The notes beneath the pieces are model-generated. The model had not been told where the DNA came from. It made no database searches and saw only the letters and a program-made list of their open reading frames with translations. Below, one piece after another: positions 16,934 to 25,931 of a DNA stretch of 64,000 bases. The DNA comes from Methylocystis sp. SC2 (lineage in GTDB: Bacteria; Pseudomonadota; Alphaproteobacteria; Rhizobiales; Beijerinckiaceae). Within the stretch, counting starts at the first letter, position 1, and every line of letters starts with the position of its first letter. The position numbers and the translations under genes were made by a program. The stretch spans positions 1,210,501-1,274,500 of the forward strand of contig NC_018485.1 in the NCBI RefSeq assembly GCF_000304315.1, given 5' to 3'.

Positions 16934-18715
16934 ATGCATCGCTACCGTTCGCATAATTGTGGCGCGCCCAATGAGGCGCTCGTCGGCGAAAAAATCCGAC
17001 TTTCCGGCTGGTGCCATCGCATCCGCGATCACGGCGGCGTGCTGTTTATCGATCTGCGCGATCACTACGGGCTGACGCAATGCGTCGTCGATCCCGATTC
17101 GCCCGCCTTCGCGCAGGCGGAGAAATTGCGCTCGGAATGGGTGGTGCGGCTCGACGGCGAGGTGCGCAAGCGCCCCGCCGGCACCGAAAATCCCGACATG
17201 CCGACCGGACAGGTCGAGGTTTACGTCAACGAAATCGAGGTGTTGGGCGCCGCCGCCGAATTGCCGCTGCCGGTCTTCGGCGACCAGCAATATCCCGAGG
17301 ACACGCGCCTCAAATATCGGTTCCTCGATCTGCGTCGCGAGAAGCTGCACCAGAACATCATGCTGCGCGGCCGCATCATCGATTCGATCCGCATGCGCAT
17401 GAAGCAGGCGGGCTTCTTCGAGTTCCAGACGCCGATTCTGACCGCCTCCTCGCCCGAGGGCGCGCGCGACTTTCTCGTGCCCTCGCGCCTGCATCCGGGG
17501 AAATTCTACGCGCTGCCGCAGGCGCCCCAGCAGTTCAAGCAGCTGATCATGGTCGCCGGCTTCGATCGCTATTTCCAGATCGCGCCCTGCTTTCGCGACG
17601 AGGACGCGCGCGCCGACCGCTCGCCGGGAGAGTTCTACCAGCTCGACGTCGAAATGAGCTTTGTGACGCAGGAAGACGTGTTCGGCGCGATCGAGCCGGT
17701 GCTGCGCGGACTCTTCGAGGAGTTCGCCAACGGGAAAGCCGTTACGCAGAAATTCCCGCGCATTTCCTTCCGCGAGTCGATGCTCAAATATGGCACCGAC
17801 AAGCCGGATCTGCGCAACCCGCTGCTGATCGCCGACGTGTCGGAGGAATTCGCCCGCGAGGACGTGAGCTTCAAGGCGTTCAAAGGCAAGACGGTGCGCG
17901 CCATCCCCGCGCCGGGCGCCGCGAGCCAGCCGCGAAGCTTCTTCGACAAATTGAACGATTGGGCGCGCAGCGAAGGCGCGCCGGGGCTCGGCTATGTGAT
18001 CTTTGAGGAAGAGAACGGCGCGCTCGCCGGCAAGGGCCCGATCGCGAAATTCATTCCCGCCGAGGCGCAGGCCGCGATCGCCGCCAAGGCGGGCGTCAAG
18101 GCCGGCGACGCCGTGTTCTTCTCGGCCGGCGAAGCGACCGCCGCCGCGAAACTCGCCGGCATGGCCCGGCTGCGCATCGGCGACGAACTCGGCCTGTCGA
18201 AGCAAGACGTCTTCGAATTCTGCTGGATCGTCGATTTCCCGATGTATGAGTGGAACGAGGACGACAAGAAGGTCGATTTCTCGCACAACCCCTTCTCCAT
18301 GCCGCAAGGCGGCATGGAGGCGCTGGAGACGCAGGATCCGCTCACCATCCTCGCCTACCAATATGACATCGTCTGCAACGGCGTGGAACTATCGTCCGGC
18401 GCGATCCGGAACCATCGTCCCGACGTCATGAAGAAGGCGTTCGAGATCGCCGGCTATGGCGAAGACGTGCTGATCGAAAAATTCGGCGGCATGTATCGCG
18501 CCTTCCAATATGGCGCGCCGCCGCACGGCGGCATCGCGCCCGGCGTCGACCGCATCGTGATGCTGCTCGCCGACGAGGAAAATTTGCGCGAGGTGACGCT
18601 GTTCCCGATGAATCAGCGCGCCGAGGATCTGCTGATGGGCGCGCCGTCGGAAGCGACGATGAAGCATCTGCGCGAACTGCACATCAGGCTGAATCTGCCG
18701 GAGACGAAGCCGTAG
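16934..18715 (+). CDS. aspS: aspartyl-tRNA synthetase
   Basis: 593 residues, the bacterial-type length. The N-terminal OB-fold anticodon-binding domain (about 1-110) has [19 protein letters not shown]. The class II core has motif 2 ([20 protein letters not shown]) and motif 3 ([20 protein letters not shown]), with the bacterial GAD insertion between them. Whether it is discriminating or also charges tRNA-Asn depends on whether gatCAB is present elsewhere. Monocistronic by position. Confidence 0.97.
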   Translation: MHRYRSHNCGAPNEALVGEKIRLSGWCHRIRDHGGVLFIDLRDHYGLTQCVVDPDSPAFAQAEKLRSEWVVRLDGEVRKRPAGTENPDMPTGQVEVYVNEIEVLGAAAELPLPVFGDQQYPEDTRLKYRFLDLRREKLHQNIMLRGRIIDSIRMRMKQAGFFEFQTPILTASSPEGARDFLVPSRLHPGKFYALPQAPQQFKQLIMVAGFDRYFQIAPCFRDEDARADRSPGEFYQLDVEMSFVTQEDVFGAIEPVLRGLFEEFANGKAVTQKFPRISFRESMLKYGTDKPDLRNPLLIADVSEEFAREDVSFKAFKGKTVRAIPAPGAASQPRSFFDKLNDWARSEGAPGLGYVIFEEENGALAGKGPIAKFIPAEAQAAIAAKAGVKAGDAVFFSAGEATAAAKLAGMARLRIGDELGLSKQDVFEFCWIVDFPMYEWNEDDKKVDFSHNPFSMPQGGMEALETQDPLTILAYQYDIVCNGVELSSGAIRNHRPDVMKKAFEIAGYGEDVLIEKFGGMYRAFQYGAPPHGGIAPGVDRIVMLLADEENLREVTLFPMNQRAEDLLMGAPSEATMKHLRELHIRLNLPETKP

Positions 18716-18794
18716 GCGCGCACCATTCTTATTGCAGGGCTGGCGCCGCTTGCCAAAGTCGGCAAGCGGCGCCATCCGCGCGGCGGTCCCGACC

Positions 18795-19139
18795 TCAGTA
18801 GCGATCCACGCCGCGCCTGTTGTCGCGCCACGTGTCGCGCCTATCGTAGCGGCCACTGCCATAATATCCGTTGCGGCCCGCCCTGCCTTCTAATTCTTTG
18901 TTCGTCAGCTTGAAGTTCTGATCGAAGGTCAGGTCGTAACGCTTGCCCCGACATTTGGCGTCGTCGACTTCGAATTTTCCGTCGTCGAATTCCATCTTGC
19001 CGCCGGAACAGCCCGCGTCCTTCATCGCTGAACGGATGCTGGATTTCTCTTCGCGGGTGAGCCGACGGTCGGCCTGGGCCGGAGTCGCCGCCATGCCGAC
19101 GAGCCCGAGAAGCGCGATGCACGTCACGAGAATACGCAT
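18795..19139 (-). CDS. small secreted PepSY-like protein
   Basis: 114 residues from ATG 19139, which is preceded by AAAGGG. A clear signal peptide (MRILVTCIALLGLVGMAATP, cleavage after AQA) is followed by a domain of about 60 residues with PepSY character: a helix (EEKSSIRSAMKDAGC), then KMEFDDGKFEVDDAKC and a YDLTFDQNFKL strand. Two cysteines in the mature part could form a disulfide. The tail is Arg/Gly/Tyr-rich. PepSY domains are often periplasmic inhibitors or sensors; no specific role can be given. Confidence 0.75.
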   Translation of the reverse strand: MRILVTCIALLGLVGMAATPAQADRRLTREEKSSIRSAMKDAGCSGGKMEFDDGKFEVDDAKCRGKRYDLTFDQNFKLTNKELEGRAGRNGYYGSGRYDRRDTWRDNRRGVDRY

Positions 19140-19376
19140 GTTCGAACCCTTTCTCTTGCAGCCGGAACGAAGCCGCGGCTGCGCCATGCCGCCCAAAAGG
19201 CCGGCGATCTGCGGCCATATGAGGCGCCAGCCGCTATCGGAAAGAGGGCCGCTGAATGTTTCGGCCCTCCGCCTTGCCTCCCGTGGCGCGGTCCCCTATA
19301 AGCGCCGCGGCGCCTGCGTTTCCGACACCCCTGGAGGCGAAGCAGCGCCTTTTCTTTTGACATGAAGGACACCGAC

Positions 19377-20012
19377 ATGGCCGAGACCAAGAAGCTCGCG
19401 GCCACGGTGCGCAGCGGGACAGGCAAGGGGGCCGCCCGCAGCGTTCGCCGTGAGGGCCGCATACCAGCAGTGCTCTATGGGGGCGGCGAAGCGCCGCAGC
19501 CGCTTTCGCTCGAAAAGAAGAGCCTCTCCCAGCTGATCTTCGCCGGGCACTTCCTCACGACGATTTTCGAGCTCGACATCGACGGCAAGAAGGAGCGCGC
19601 CATCCCGCGCGACTATCAGCTCGACGTCATCAAAGACACGCCGATGCACGTGGACTTCCTGCGCCTGAAGCCGGGATCGCGGCTGCGCGTGCAAGTGCCG
19701 GTGCATTTCACCAACCAGGAAGCGGCGCCTGGCATCAAGCGCGGCGGCGCGCTCAACATCGTCTATCACACGGTGGAGATGTGGGTGCCGGCCGACAATA
19801 TTCCGGAGGCCATCACCGCCGACCTGACGGGCATGGACTTCAACGATTCACTGCATATTTCGGCGATTCCGCTGCCGGAGGGCTGCAAGCCCACCAATCC
19901 CGACAAGAATTTTACCGTCGCGAGTCTGACGCCGCCGGCGGGCGGCGGCGCCGAGGAGACTCCGGCGGCTGCGCCTGCGGCCGCTCCCGCCAAGGAAGAA
20001 AAGAAGAAGTAG
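19377..20012 (+). CDS. rplY: 50S ribosomal protein L25/general stress protein Ctc
   Basis: 211 residues; binds 5S rRNA in the large subunit. The L25 domain (1-95, with [20 protein letters not shown]) is followed by the C-terminal Ctc beta domain, and by an Ala/Pro/Lys-rich tail. ATG 19377 is chosen because GAAGG is correctly spaced upstream; an ATG at 19362 would add five residues. The rplY-pth order is common in Proteobacteria and is kept here, with a hairpin repeat in the gap. Confidence 0.95.
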   Translation: MAETKKLAATVRSGTGKGAARSVRREGRIPAVLYGGGEAPQPLSLEKKSLSQLIFAGHFLTTIFELDIDGKKERAIPRDYQLDVIKDTPMHVDFLRLKPGSRLRVQVPVHFTNQEAAPGIKRGGALNIVYHTVEMWVPADNIPEAITADLTGMDFNDSLHISAIPLPEGCKPTNPDKNFTVASLTPPAGGGAEETPAAAPAAAPAKEEKKK

Positions 20013-20146
20013 CCCCTCCCCGTCCCTCCCCCGCCGCGCTTCGCTTGCGGGAGAGGGAACGCTAACGATCGGCATTCTCACGAAGCCGGCGAGCGCCGGT
20101 TCTGCGCCCTCTCCCGCGAAGCGGGGGAGGGTTGGGGTGGGGGTAT
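20013..20146. repeat. GC-rich intergenic hairpin repeat, family B, copy 1
   Basis: Fills the gap between rplY and pth. It contains two palindromic units rich in CCCTCCCC and GGGGAGGG: one around CCGCGCTTCGCTTGCGGGAG and one around CCCTCTCCCGCGAAGCGG. The same two-unit design appears at 45839-45985. The second unit reaches almost to the pth ribosome-binding site, so it is part of the untranslated leader. Confidence 0.75.
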
Positions 20147-20149
20147 TTC

Positions 20150-20755
20150 ATGCTGCTCCTTGTCGGACTGGGCAATCCCGGACGCGCCTACGCCAAGAAC
20201 CGGCACAATATCGGCTTTATGGCGCTCGAAGCGATCGCCAAGCGACACGGCTTTCCACAAGCGCGGGCGCGCTTCCAAGGTCTCGTCAGCGAGGGGGCGA
20301 TCGGCGGCGAAAAGGTCATGCTGCTGCAGCCGCAGACCTATATGAACGAAAGCGGCCGTTCGGTCGGTGAAGCCGCGCGCTTTCACAAGATCGGCGTCGA
20401 TGAGATCGTCGTCCTCCATGACGAACTCGATCTCGCGCCGGCCAAATGCCGGATCAAAACGGGCGGCGGCGTCGCGGGCCACAACGGGCTGCGCTCGATC
20501 ACCGCGCATATCGGCAACGACTATAAGCGGCTGCGGCTCGGCATCGGCCATCCGGGCGATAAGGCGCTGGTCCATGCTTATGTGCTCAGCGATTTCGCCA
20601 AGAGCGAGGAGCCCTGGGTGGCTGCGCTCTGCGAGGCGATCGCCGAAAACGCCGGACTGCTCGTCAAAGGCGATGACGCCGGGCTGCAGAACCGGCTGCA
20701 CCTCGCCATGGACGCGAAGGGCTTTGCTACGGTGAAGCGCGTCGGCGCGCGATAG
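20150..20755 (+). CDS. pth: peptidyl-tRNA hydrolase
   Basis: 201 residues; releases tRNA from prematurely dropped peptidyl-tRNAs. Signatures are present in order: [21 protein letters not shown] with the catalytic His, [31 protein letters not shown] and GHNGLRSI. The ATG at 20150 gives the canonical [11 protein letters not shown] start; an upstream in-frame ATG at 20132 lies inside the repeat and is unlikely. Next to ssrA and sspB it forms a small ribosome-rescue neighbourhood. Confidence 0.96.
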   Translation: MLLLVGLGNPGRAYAKNRHNIGFMALEAIAKRHGFPQARARFQGLVSEGAIGGEKVMLLQPQTYMNESGRSVGEAARFHKIGVDEIVVLHDELDLAPAKCRIKTGGGVAGHNGLRSITAHIGNDYKRLRLGIGHPGDKALVHAYVLSDFAKSEEPWVAALCEAIAENAGLLVKGDDAGLQNRLHLAMDAKGFATVKRVGAR

Positions 20756-20820
20756 GCCGGGCTCGTTCGCGCCACACGCCCCTTTCGACAAAAGCGCTGA
20801 AGACGCGGACCGTGGGGGAC

Positions 20821-20849
20821 TTTCACAAAATCACGCAAGCGCCTATATT
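20821..20849 (+). promoter_or_regulatory. probable promoter of ssrA
   Basis: TTTCAC at 20821-20826 and CTATAT at 20843-20848, separated by 16 bases, just before the structured start of the tmRNA acceptor piece. Identified by eye only. Confidence 0.4.
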
Positions 20850-20854
20850 CAATT

Positions 20855-21180
20855 TGCCGGCGCTTGCGTCGGCTATGGCGATAAACGGACACCGTAATAA
20901 ACCATTCGGACCCGGGGGCGGTACCCGGCGCCTCCACCCAAGCCCGTCGCAGCGGCGGGTTTCGGCGGGGGCGAAATAGGATTGACGAGGGTGTAAAGGG
21001 TGATTTTTCGCTCGGCATGATACCGCCGTTATCGGGTCAAACCTTATAGTTGCCAACGACAACTATGCTCCGGTGGCCGTCGCTGCGTAATGCAGCGCCC
21101 AAACTGGGAATTAAGCCCTAGGGGTTAGCACTTCTAGGCGGGGTCAGGAGGCGCCTGGCAACAGAAGCCTCCGCTTCAAT
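20855..21180 (+). ncRNA. ssrA: tmRNA, circularly permuted two-piece alphaproteobacterial form
   Basis: The acceptor piece comes first: a T-arm with GGACCCGGGGGCGGTACCC and the 3' acceptor strand CGCCTCC at about 20929-20935. After a short processed spacer, the coding piece starts at 20967 with GGGGGCG, which pairs with CGCCTCC (one G-U), followed by AAATAGGATTGACGAGGG as in tmRNA 5' ends. The tag frame starts at the resume codon GCC (21052) and reads ANDNYAPVAVAA with TAA at 21088-21090. A GGAGGC/GCCTCC hairpin at 21147-21172 marks the 3' side. Permuted two-piece tmRNA is the rule in Alphaproteobacteria. Both ends are approximate to about 15 bases. The gene for the adaptor SspB follows directly. 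Confidence 0.93.
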
Positions 21181-21275
21181 TTTCTCGCGCCGCGCCGCCG
21201 TGATGCAAGCGCGGCAGGCATGGCGGTCGGAGCGGTAGCCGGTCGACCATACGGATGGCAGTCTGGCGCGACGCA

Positions 21276-21881
21276 ATGGCTAAAGACATTATTCGCTATG
21301 ATCTTCTTGTTCAGGACGCCATGCGCGGCGTCATGCGCAAAGTGTTGGGCGACGTCGCCGAGAGCGGGTATCTGCCCGGCGACCATCACTTCACCATCAG
21401 CTTCCGCACCGATGCGCCGGGCGTCACGATTTCGCGCCGCCTCGCCGAACAATGGCCGAGCGAGCTGACGATCATCCTGCAGCATCAATATTCAAATCTG
21501 GAAGTCGACGAAGAAGGTTTCGGCGTCACCCTGTCGTTCCGCTCGGTCCCCGAGCATCTCTATGTGCCCTTCTCGGCCGTCACCGGCTTTTTCGATCCCG
21601 CCGTCGAATTCGGCGTGCGCTTTGAGAGCGCCGAAGACGGGCTTGAGGAAGACGACGATGAGGACGCGCCTTCCCCGGGACCAAGCCTCGTTGCGAAAAC
21701 GCCCGAGTCGGTGAAGGCGTTCAAGCCGACCAAGGTCGAGCCGGTAAAATCTGAACCGGCCAAAGCAGAGCCGAACAAGACGCCGAGCGCCGACAGGCAA
21801 AAAAAACTCAAGCCGGTCGAAACGAAGGAAGACGGCGACGACAAGATCGTCTCGATCGACGCCTTCCGCAAAAAGCCCTGA
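21276..21881 (+). CDS. sspB: ClpXP adaptor protein SspB
   Basis: 201 residues. SspB binds ssrA-tagged proteins and delivers them to ClpXP. The folded domain (about 1-125) includes YDLLVQDAMRGVMRKVL and HHFTISFRTDAPGV, followed by the YVPFSAVTGFFDPAVEFGV core. An acidic and Pro/Lys-rich linker follows, and the C-terminus ends DDKIVSIDAFRKKP, the conserved ClpX-binding tail. It starts about 95 bp after ssrA, so tag and adaptor are physically paired. ATG 21276 (MAKDIIRYD) is preferred over 21255 because the family starts there. It overlaps the next gene by one base (TGATG). Confidence 0.94.
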   Translation: MAKDIIRYDLLVQDAMRGVMRKVLGDVAESGYLPGDHHFTISFRTDAPGVTISRRLAEQWPSELTIILQHQYSNLEVDEEGFGVTLSFRSVPEHLYVPFSAVTGFFDPAVEFGVRFESAEDGLEEDDDEDAPSPGPSLVAKTPESVKAFKPTKVEPVKSEPAKAEPNKTPSADRQKKLKPVETKEDGDDKIVSIDAFRKKP

Positions 21882-22075
21882 TGGGCGAGGTCGTCAATCT
21901 GCGGCGCGCGCGCAAACAGCGCGACCGCCGCGTCAAGGACGACGCCGCGCAGGCGAAGCGCGCCGCCTTCGGGCGCGCCAAATCCGAGCGGGAGTTGACC
22001 GCCGCGCAGGCGCAGCTGGAAAGCGCCAGGCTGGAGGCGCATCGGCGCGAGCGGGAAGCGGACGATCCGGCGTGA
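21881..22075 (+). CDS. DUF4169 family small protein
   Basis: 64 residues, highly basic and helical, beginning MGEVVNLRRARKQRDR, the DUF4169 signature. It is translationally coupled to sspB (TGATG) and to the next gene (GTGA). The string sspB-DUF4169-RHH is commonly conserved in Rhizobiales. Function unknown; the Arg/Lys-rich character suggests a nucleic-acid-contacting or ribosome-associated role, but nothing more can be said. Confidence 0.85.
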   Translation: MGEVVNLRRARKQRDRRVKDDAAQAKRAAFGRAKSERELTAAQAQLESARLEAHRREREADDPA

Positions 22076-22353
22076 GCGAGGCGCCGGCGTCGCAGAACTC
22101 CAGCTCCCGCGTCGTCAAGCATTCGGTCGTCATCGCCGGCCATCGCACCAGCGTCTCGCTTGAGGACGCCTTCTGGCGGGCGCTGAAGGACATCGCCGCG
22201 CAGGAGAGCGTGTCGCTCGCGGCGCTTATCGCCCGGGTGGATGCGGGGCGCGGCGAGGCGAATCTCTCCTCGGCGCTGAGGGTGTTCGTGTTGGAGCGGG
22301 CGCTCGAAGCGCGTGAAACGTCCCCAAGCCCCTCACCTCACCTCTCCCCGTGA
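22072..22353 (+). CDS. ribbon-helix-helix domain protein
   Basis: 93 residues. The segment VVKHSVVIAGHRTSVSLEDAFW followed by two helices matches the RHH_4 family of small DNA-binding proteins. It starts with GTG at 22072, overlapping the DUF4169 stop by four bases. The last dozen codons (TSPSPSPHLSP) are read from the adjacent hairpin repeat, so the repeat has supplied the stop codon and probably lengthened the protein. Its targets are unknown. Confidence 0.85.
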   Translation: MSEAPASQNSSSRVVKHSVVIAGHRTSVSLEDAFWRALKDIAAQESVSLAALIARVDAGRGEANLSSALRVFVLERALEARETSPSPSPHLSP

Positions 22354-22457
22354 ACGGGGAGAGGAGTCATAGAGACTGCGCGCCTTGTGCAAATGTTTGC
22401 GCGACGTCGGCCGCCTCTTCTCCCCGCATGCGGGGAGAAGTGAGATGAGGGGCCGGG
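22328..22457. repeat. GC-rich intergenic hairpin repeat, family C
   Basis: Two hairpins, CCTCTCCCCGTGAACGGGGA and CTTCTCCCCGCATGCGGGG, arranged head to head so that the outer CCCCTCAC...GTGAGATGAGGGG ends also pair. The left end lies inside the RHH reading frame. It differs in sequence from families A and B. Confidence 0.75.
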
Positions 22458-22524
22458 GGATTGGCGCCCAATAAACGGCCGAAACAGTGATTCGCCTTCC
22501 GTTCTCCTGTATGGTCGCAGAATC

Positions 22525-24879
22525 ATGAAAAGCAGCCCGTCGCCCCAGCCCGACGACTATACGCCCCAGTCCGGCGGGCTCGCCGGGCGCGCCGCGGCCT
22601 CGAGTCGGCCGCGCTATCTCGACGCGCTCAATCCCGAGCAGCGCGCCGCGGTCGAGACGCTCGACGGTCCAGTGCTCGTGCTCGCCGGCGCCGGCACCGG
22701 CAAGACGCGCGCCCTGACGACGCGCATCGGCCACATCCTCGCGCTCGGCAAGGCCCGCGCCTATGAAATCCTCGCCGTCACCTTCACCAACAAGGCGGCG
22801 CGCGAGATGCGCCAGCGCGTGGAAGCCCTCGTCGGCGAAGGCGCGCAGGCCATGCAATGGCTCGGCACTTTTCACGCGATCAGCGCCAAGATTCTGCGCC
22901 GCCACGCCGAGCTCGTCGGCTTAAAGCCGAACTTCACCATTCTCGACACGGACGACCAGATCCGCCTCTTGAAGCAGGTGCTGCAGGCCGAGAATATCGA
23001 CGACAAGCGCTGGCCGGCGCGCGCCCTCGCCATGCGCATCGACGGCTGGAAGAATCGCGGGCTGACGCCGGCGCAGGTCCCCGCCGGCGACGCCGAGAGC
23101 TTCGCCAACGGCAAGGGCGCGGCGCTTTACGCGCTCTATCAGGAGCGGCTCAAGGTTCTGAACGCCGTCGATTTCGGCGATCTCCTGATGGAGAGCCTGC
23201 GGCTCTTTCGCGACAATCCCGACGTGCTCGCCGATTATCAGCGGCGCTTCAAATATATTCTGGTCGACGAATATCAGGACACCAATGTCGCGCAATATCT
23301 GTGGCTGCGGCTGATTGCGCTGGGACGGGCGCAGGGTCAGCAAAATCTCTGCTGCGTCGGCGACGACGATCAGAGCGTCTATGGCTGGCGCGGCGCAGAG
23401 GTTGAGAACATCCTGCGTTTCGAGCAGGATTTTCCCGGCGCCAAGGTCATTCGCCTCGAGCGCAACTACCGCTCGACGGGACATATCCTCGCCGCCGCCT
23501 CGCATCTCATCTCGCATAATGAAGGCCGGCTTGGCAAAACGCTGTTCACCGATGGCGACGAGGGCGAGAAGCCGACGCTGACCGGCGTGTGGGACAGCCA
23601 GGAAGAGGCGCGCAGCATCGGCGAGGACATCGAGCAATTGCATCGCAGGGGCGATTCGCTCGAAGAGATCGCCATTCTCGTGCGCGCCTCGTTTCAGATG
23701 CGCGAATTCGAAGAGCGCTTCGTCGAAATCGGCCTGCCCTATCGCGTCATCGGCGGCCCGCGCTTTTACGAGCGGCTCGAAATTCGCGACGCGCTCGCGT
23801 ATCTGCGCTGCGTCGCGCAGCCGGCCGACGATCTCGCCTTCGAGCGCATCATCAATACGCCCAAACGCGGCCTCGGCGACGCGACGCTGCAGATGCTGCA
23901 TGAATATGCACGACGCGAAGCCATTCCGCTGATGCAAGCGGCGCGTTTTCTCGTTGAAAGCGAGGAGCTGAAGCCGAAGCCCCGCGGCGCGCTGCGCGGC
24001 CTCATCGGCGATTTCGACCGCTGGCGCACGCTGATCGATGCAAAGCCGCAGCATGAGCTCGCCGAGCAGGTGCTCGATGAGTCCGGTTACACCGAGATGT
24101 GGCGTTCGGACAAGACGCCCGAAGCCGCTGGACGGCTCGACAACTTAAAAGAGCTTGTGCGGGCGATGGAGGCCTTTCCTGACCTCGAGTCCTTCCTCGA
24201 ACATGTGTCGCTGGTCATGGAGGCTGACAGCGCCGTCGATCAGGAGCGCGTCTCGATCATGACGCTGCATGGCGCGAAGGGCCTCGAGTTCGAGACCGTC
24301 TATCTGCCCGGCTGGGAGGAAGGGCTGTTTCCGAGCCAGCGCACGCTCGACGAACAGGGACGCGCAGGATTGGAAGAAGAGCGTCGCCTCGCCTATGTCG
24401 GGCTGACGCGGGCCAAGCGCCGCGCGAAAATCTATTTCGCCAGCAACCGGCGCATTCACGGGCTGTGGCAGGCGACCGTGCCGTCGCGCTTCATCGACAA
24501 TCTGCCGTCGGACAATGTCGAGGTGGTCGAGGCGCCGAGCGGGTCGCAATATGGCTCCTATGGCGTCTCGCGCTTCGCCAATCTCGACGTCTATGGCTCC
24601 GACTATGCGACGCCGGGATGGAAACGCGCGCAGGCGGCGCGGGGCGACGCCGGGCGCGGCGAGCCGATGCGCGGCGCACGCGGCAAGCAGCCCGTGACGA
24701 TCGAGGGCGAAGTGATCGCGCGCTCCTCGGGCGGTTCGCGCTTTTCAGTCGGCGCGCGGGTGTTTCACTTGAAGTTCGGGCCCGGCTCGGTGGCGGCGGT
24801 CGACGGCAACAAGCTCACTGTCGATTTCGACAAGGCCGGCAGGAAGATGGTGCTGGAGAGTTTTGTGCAGGCGGGGTGA
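22525..24879 (+). CDS. uvrD: UvrD/PcrA-type 3'-5' DNA helicase
   Basis: 784 residues, superfamily 1A. Motif I is LAGAGTGKTRALTTRI (about residue 55), motif Ia is AVTFTNKAAREM, motif II is ILVDEYQDTN, motif III is VGDDDQSVYGWRGA, motif IV is LERNYRST, motif V is MTLHGAKGLEFETVYLPGWEE and motif VI is VGLTRAKRRAKIYFAS. The C-terminal 80 residues form the basic, Tudor-like tail (FHLKFGPGSVAAVDGNKLTV) found in UvrD and PcrA. Expected in nucleotide excision and mismatch repair. It begins with a short disordered Ser/Pro-rich segment. Confidence 0.95.
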   Translation: MKSSPSPQPDDYTPQSGGLAGRAAASSRPRYLDALNPEQRAAVETLDGPVLVLAGAGTGKTRALTTRIGHILALGKARAYEILAVTFTNKAAREMRQRVEALVGEGAQAMQWLGTFHAISAKILRRHAELVGLKPNFTILDTDDQIRLLKQVLQAENIDDKRWPARALAMRIDGWKNRGLTPAQVPAGDAESFANGKGAALYALYQERLKVLNAVDFGDLLMESLRLFRDNPDVLADYQRRFKYILVDEYQDTNVAQYLWLRLIALGRAQGQQNLCCVGDDDQSVYGWRGAEVENILRFEQDFPGAKVIRLERNYRSTGHILAAASHLISHNEGRLGKTLFTDGDEGEKPTLTGVWDSQEEARSIGEDIEQLHRRGDSLEEIAILVRASFQMREFEERFVEIGLPYRVIGGPRFYERLEIRDALAYLRCVAQPADDLAFERIINTPKRGLGDATLQMLHEYARREAIPLMQAARFLVESEELKPKPRGALRGLIGDFDRWRTLIDAKPQHELAEQVLDESGYTEMWRSDKTPEAAGRLDNLKELVRAMEAFPDLESFLEHVSLVMEADSAVDQERVSIMTLHGAKGLEFETVYLPGWEEGLFPSQRTLDEQGRAGLEEERRLAYVGLTRAKRRAKIYFASNRRIHGLWQATVPSRFIDNLPSDNVEVVEAPSGSQYGSYGVSRFANLDVYGSDYATPGWKRAQAARGDAGRGEPMRGARGKQPVTIEGEVIARSSGGSRFSVGARVFHLKFGPGSVAAVDGNKLTVDFDKAGRKMVLESFVQAG

Positions 24880-25026
24880 TTCGAGACAGTCAAGGCTTGA
24901 CCAGCTTCTTTCCCCAATCTCCCCGTATTTCATCACCGCAATGTGCATAACGCGGAAAACTATTCTTCGTCCGCCAGAGGCTGTTTCTTGCTGAAATAAT
25001 GAGCGCCGAATCGAAAAGGCGTTCAC

Positions 25027-25221
25027 ATGCTCACCAACAGCCGCGACATCATTCGCCGCCTCGAAAAAGAGGGATGGCGGCGCGTGCGCGTTACTGGTTC
25101 CCATCATCACTTCGCAAAGAACAGTCGGCGAGACATCGTTACCGTGCCTCACCCGCGAAAAGACATCCCTATCGGAACCGTCAAGCACATCTACCGGCAA
25201 GCCGGTTGGGACAAGAATTAA
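25027..25221 (+). CDS. hicA: HicA-family toxin
   Basis: 64 residues, a double-stranded-RNA-binding-like mRNA interferase fold. The family layout is complete: SRDIIRRLEKEGW, the catalytic-His block GSHHHF (His 26-28), VTVPHPRKDIPIGTVKHIYRQAG. Normally hicA is co-transcribed with its antitoxin; here the hicB-like gene is on the opposite strand and the two stop codons touch (25221/25222). The preceding 147 bp after the helicase hold no other gene. Confidence 0.88.
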   Translation: MLTNSRDIIRRLEKEGWRRVRVTGSHHHFAKNSRRDIVTVPHPRKDIPIGTVKHIYRQAGWDKN

Positions 25222-25518
25222 TCAAGCCGCCTGTTGGATGAGTTCGGGACGCGGAGCGGGCAAGGCGATCACGAGTTCCGCGTCTTCGAAACTATCAGCC
25301 CATTTTGGATCGGCTTTGATGTCCGACAAGTCGCGCGTCGTCGGCAATGGATCGCCGAATTCGATCATCGCTTCGGTCCATCCTTCCAGCGCTTCAGCCG
25401 CCATGGCGAAAATATCATCGATCTCGTCGGCCGCCGAAAAGCATCCCGGCGCGTCGGGAAAGCTCATGCCGTAGGCGCTGTGTTCGTCCTTATGGACGAT
25501 GACGATGTAGGGCTTCAT
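25222..25518 (-). CDS. hicB: HicB-family antitoxin, short form
   Basis: 98 residues. The N-terminal HicB fold is clear: MKPYIVIVHKDEHSAYGMSF, PDAPGCFSAADEIDDIFAMA, AEALEGWTEAMIEFGDPLP. Many HicB proteins carry a C-terminal RHH or HTH DNA-binding domain; this one stops after about 25 further residues (ALPAPRPELIQQAA), so autoregulation through that domain is not expected. ATG 25518 is preferred; 25539 would add seven residues. It converges end-to-end with hicA, so toxin and antitoxin cannot share a promoter. Confidence 0.85.
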   Translation of the reverse strand: MKPYIVIVHKDEHSAYGMSFPDAPGCFSAADEIDDIFAMAAEALEGWTEAMIEFGDPLPTTRDLSDIKADPKWADSFEDAELVIALPAPRPELIQQAA

Positions 25519-25539
25519 TGGCGGCCTCTGGGGGTCCAT

Positions 25540-25931
25540 GACAAATCATAGCGCGTTCGAGTCCGGCCCGCCATCGCTCGGCGTCGTTGTACAGGGCTTC
25601 GAACTTGGGCTCGCTTTCAGCCGTCACGCTCGGCCTTGTGCTGCCTTGCGCCGGGCATCCACGCCGGACGATCGCAAAACGCATCCCGGGGAGACGGCGG
25701 CCTCGCTACCCGGATTCGGAGCCCGGCGCCATTGTGGCGTCGCCGCCACAGTCAGGCTTTTTCGGGGGTTGAACGGGGCGCGTCGCCGCGCGCCGATTCA
25801 CAAGCCTGATGCGGCGCCTTACTGTTCAGGCGAAGCAACGGAGGATTGCCGCGCGGCGGCGCTCCGCCCATATCTTGACTGGAAAGGCGCCGCAGATCTC
25901 GCCGCGACGGGATTTTGCGCAAGGAACCGCT
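25540..25931. other. intergenic stretch with no convincing gene
   Basis: About 390 bp between the divergent hicB and L,D-transpeptidase genes. A 64-codon minus-strand frame (25490-25684) overlaps the hicB start and has no family resemblance or ribosome-binding site. The promoters of both neighbours must lie here. AAGGA, five bases before the ATG at 25932, is the ribosome-binding site of the transpeptidase gene. Confidence 0.6.

Noticed and set aside
20013..20146. CRISPR-like array from the recurring CCCTCCCC blocks
   Set aside because: There are only two inverted units with no regular spacers; the design recurs between unrelated genes and is a palindromic intergenic repeat.
21052..21090. A tiny peptide gene of 12 codons
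   Set aside because: It is the tag reading frame inside tmRNA, recognised by the resume codon, the ANDN...VAA sequence and the flanking tmRNA structure.
25490..25684. A 64-codon minus-strand gene upstream of hicB
   Set aside because: No ribosome-binding site, overlaps the hicB start in another frame, and resembles no antitoxin or toxin that I know.
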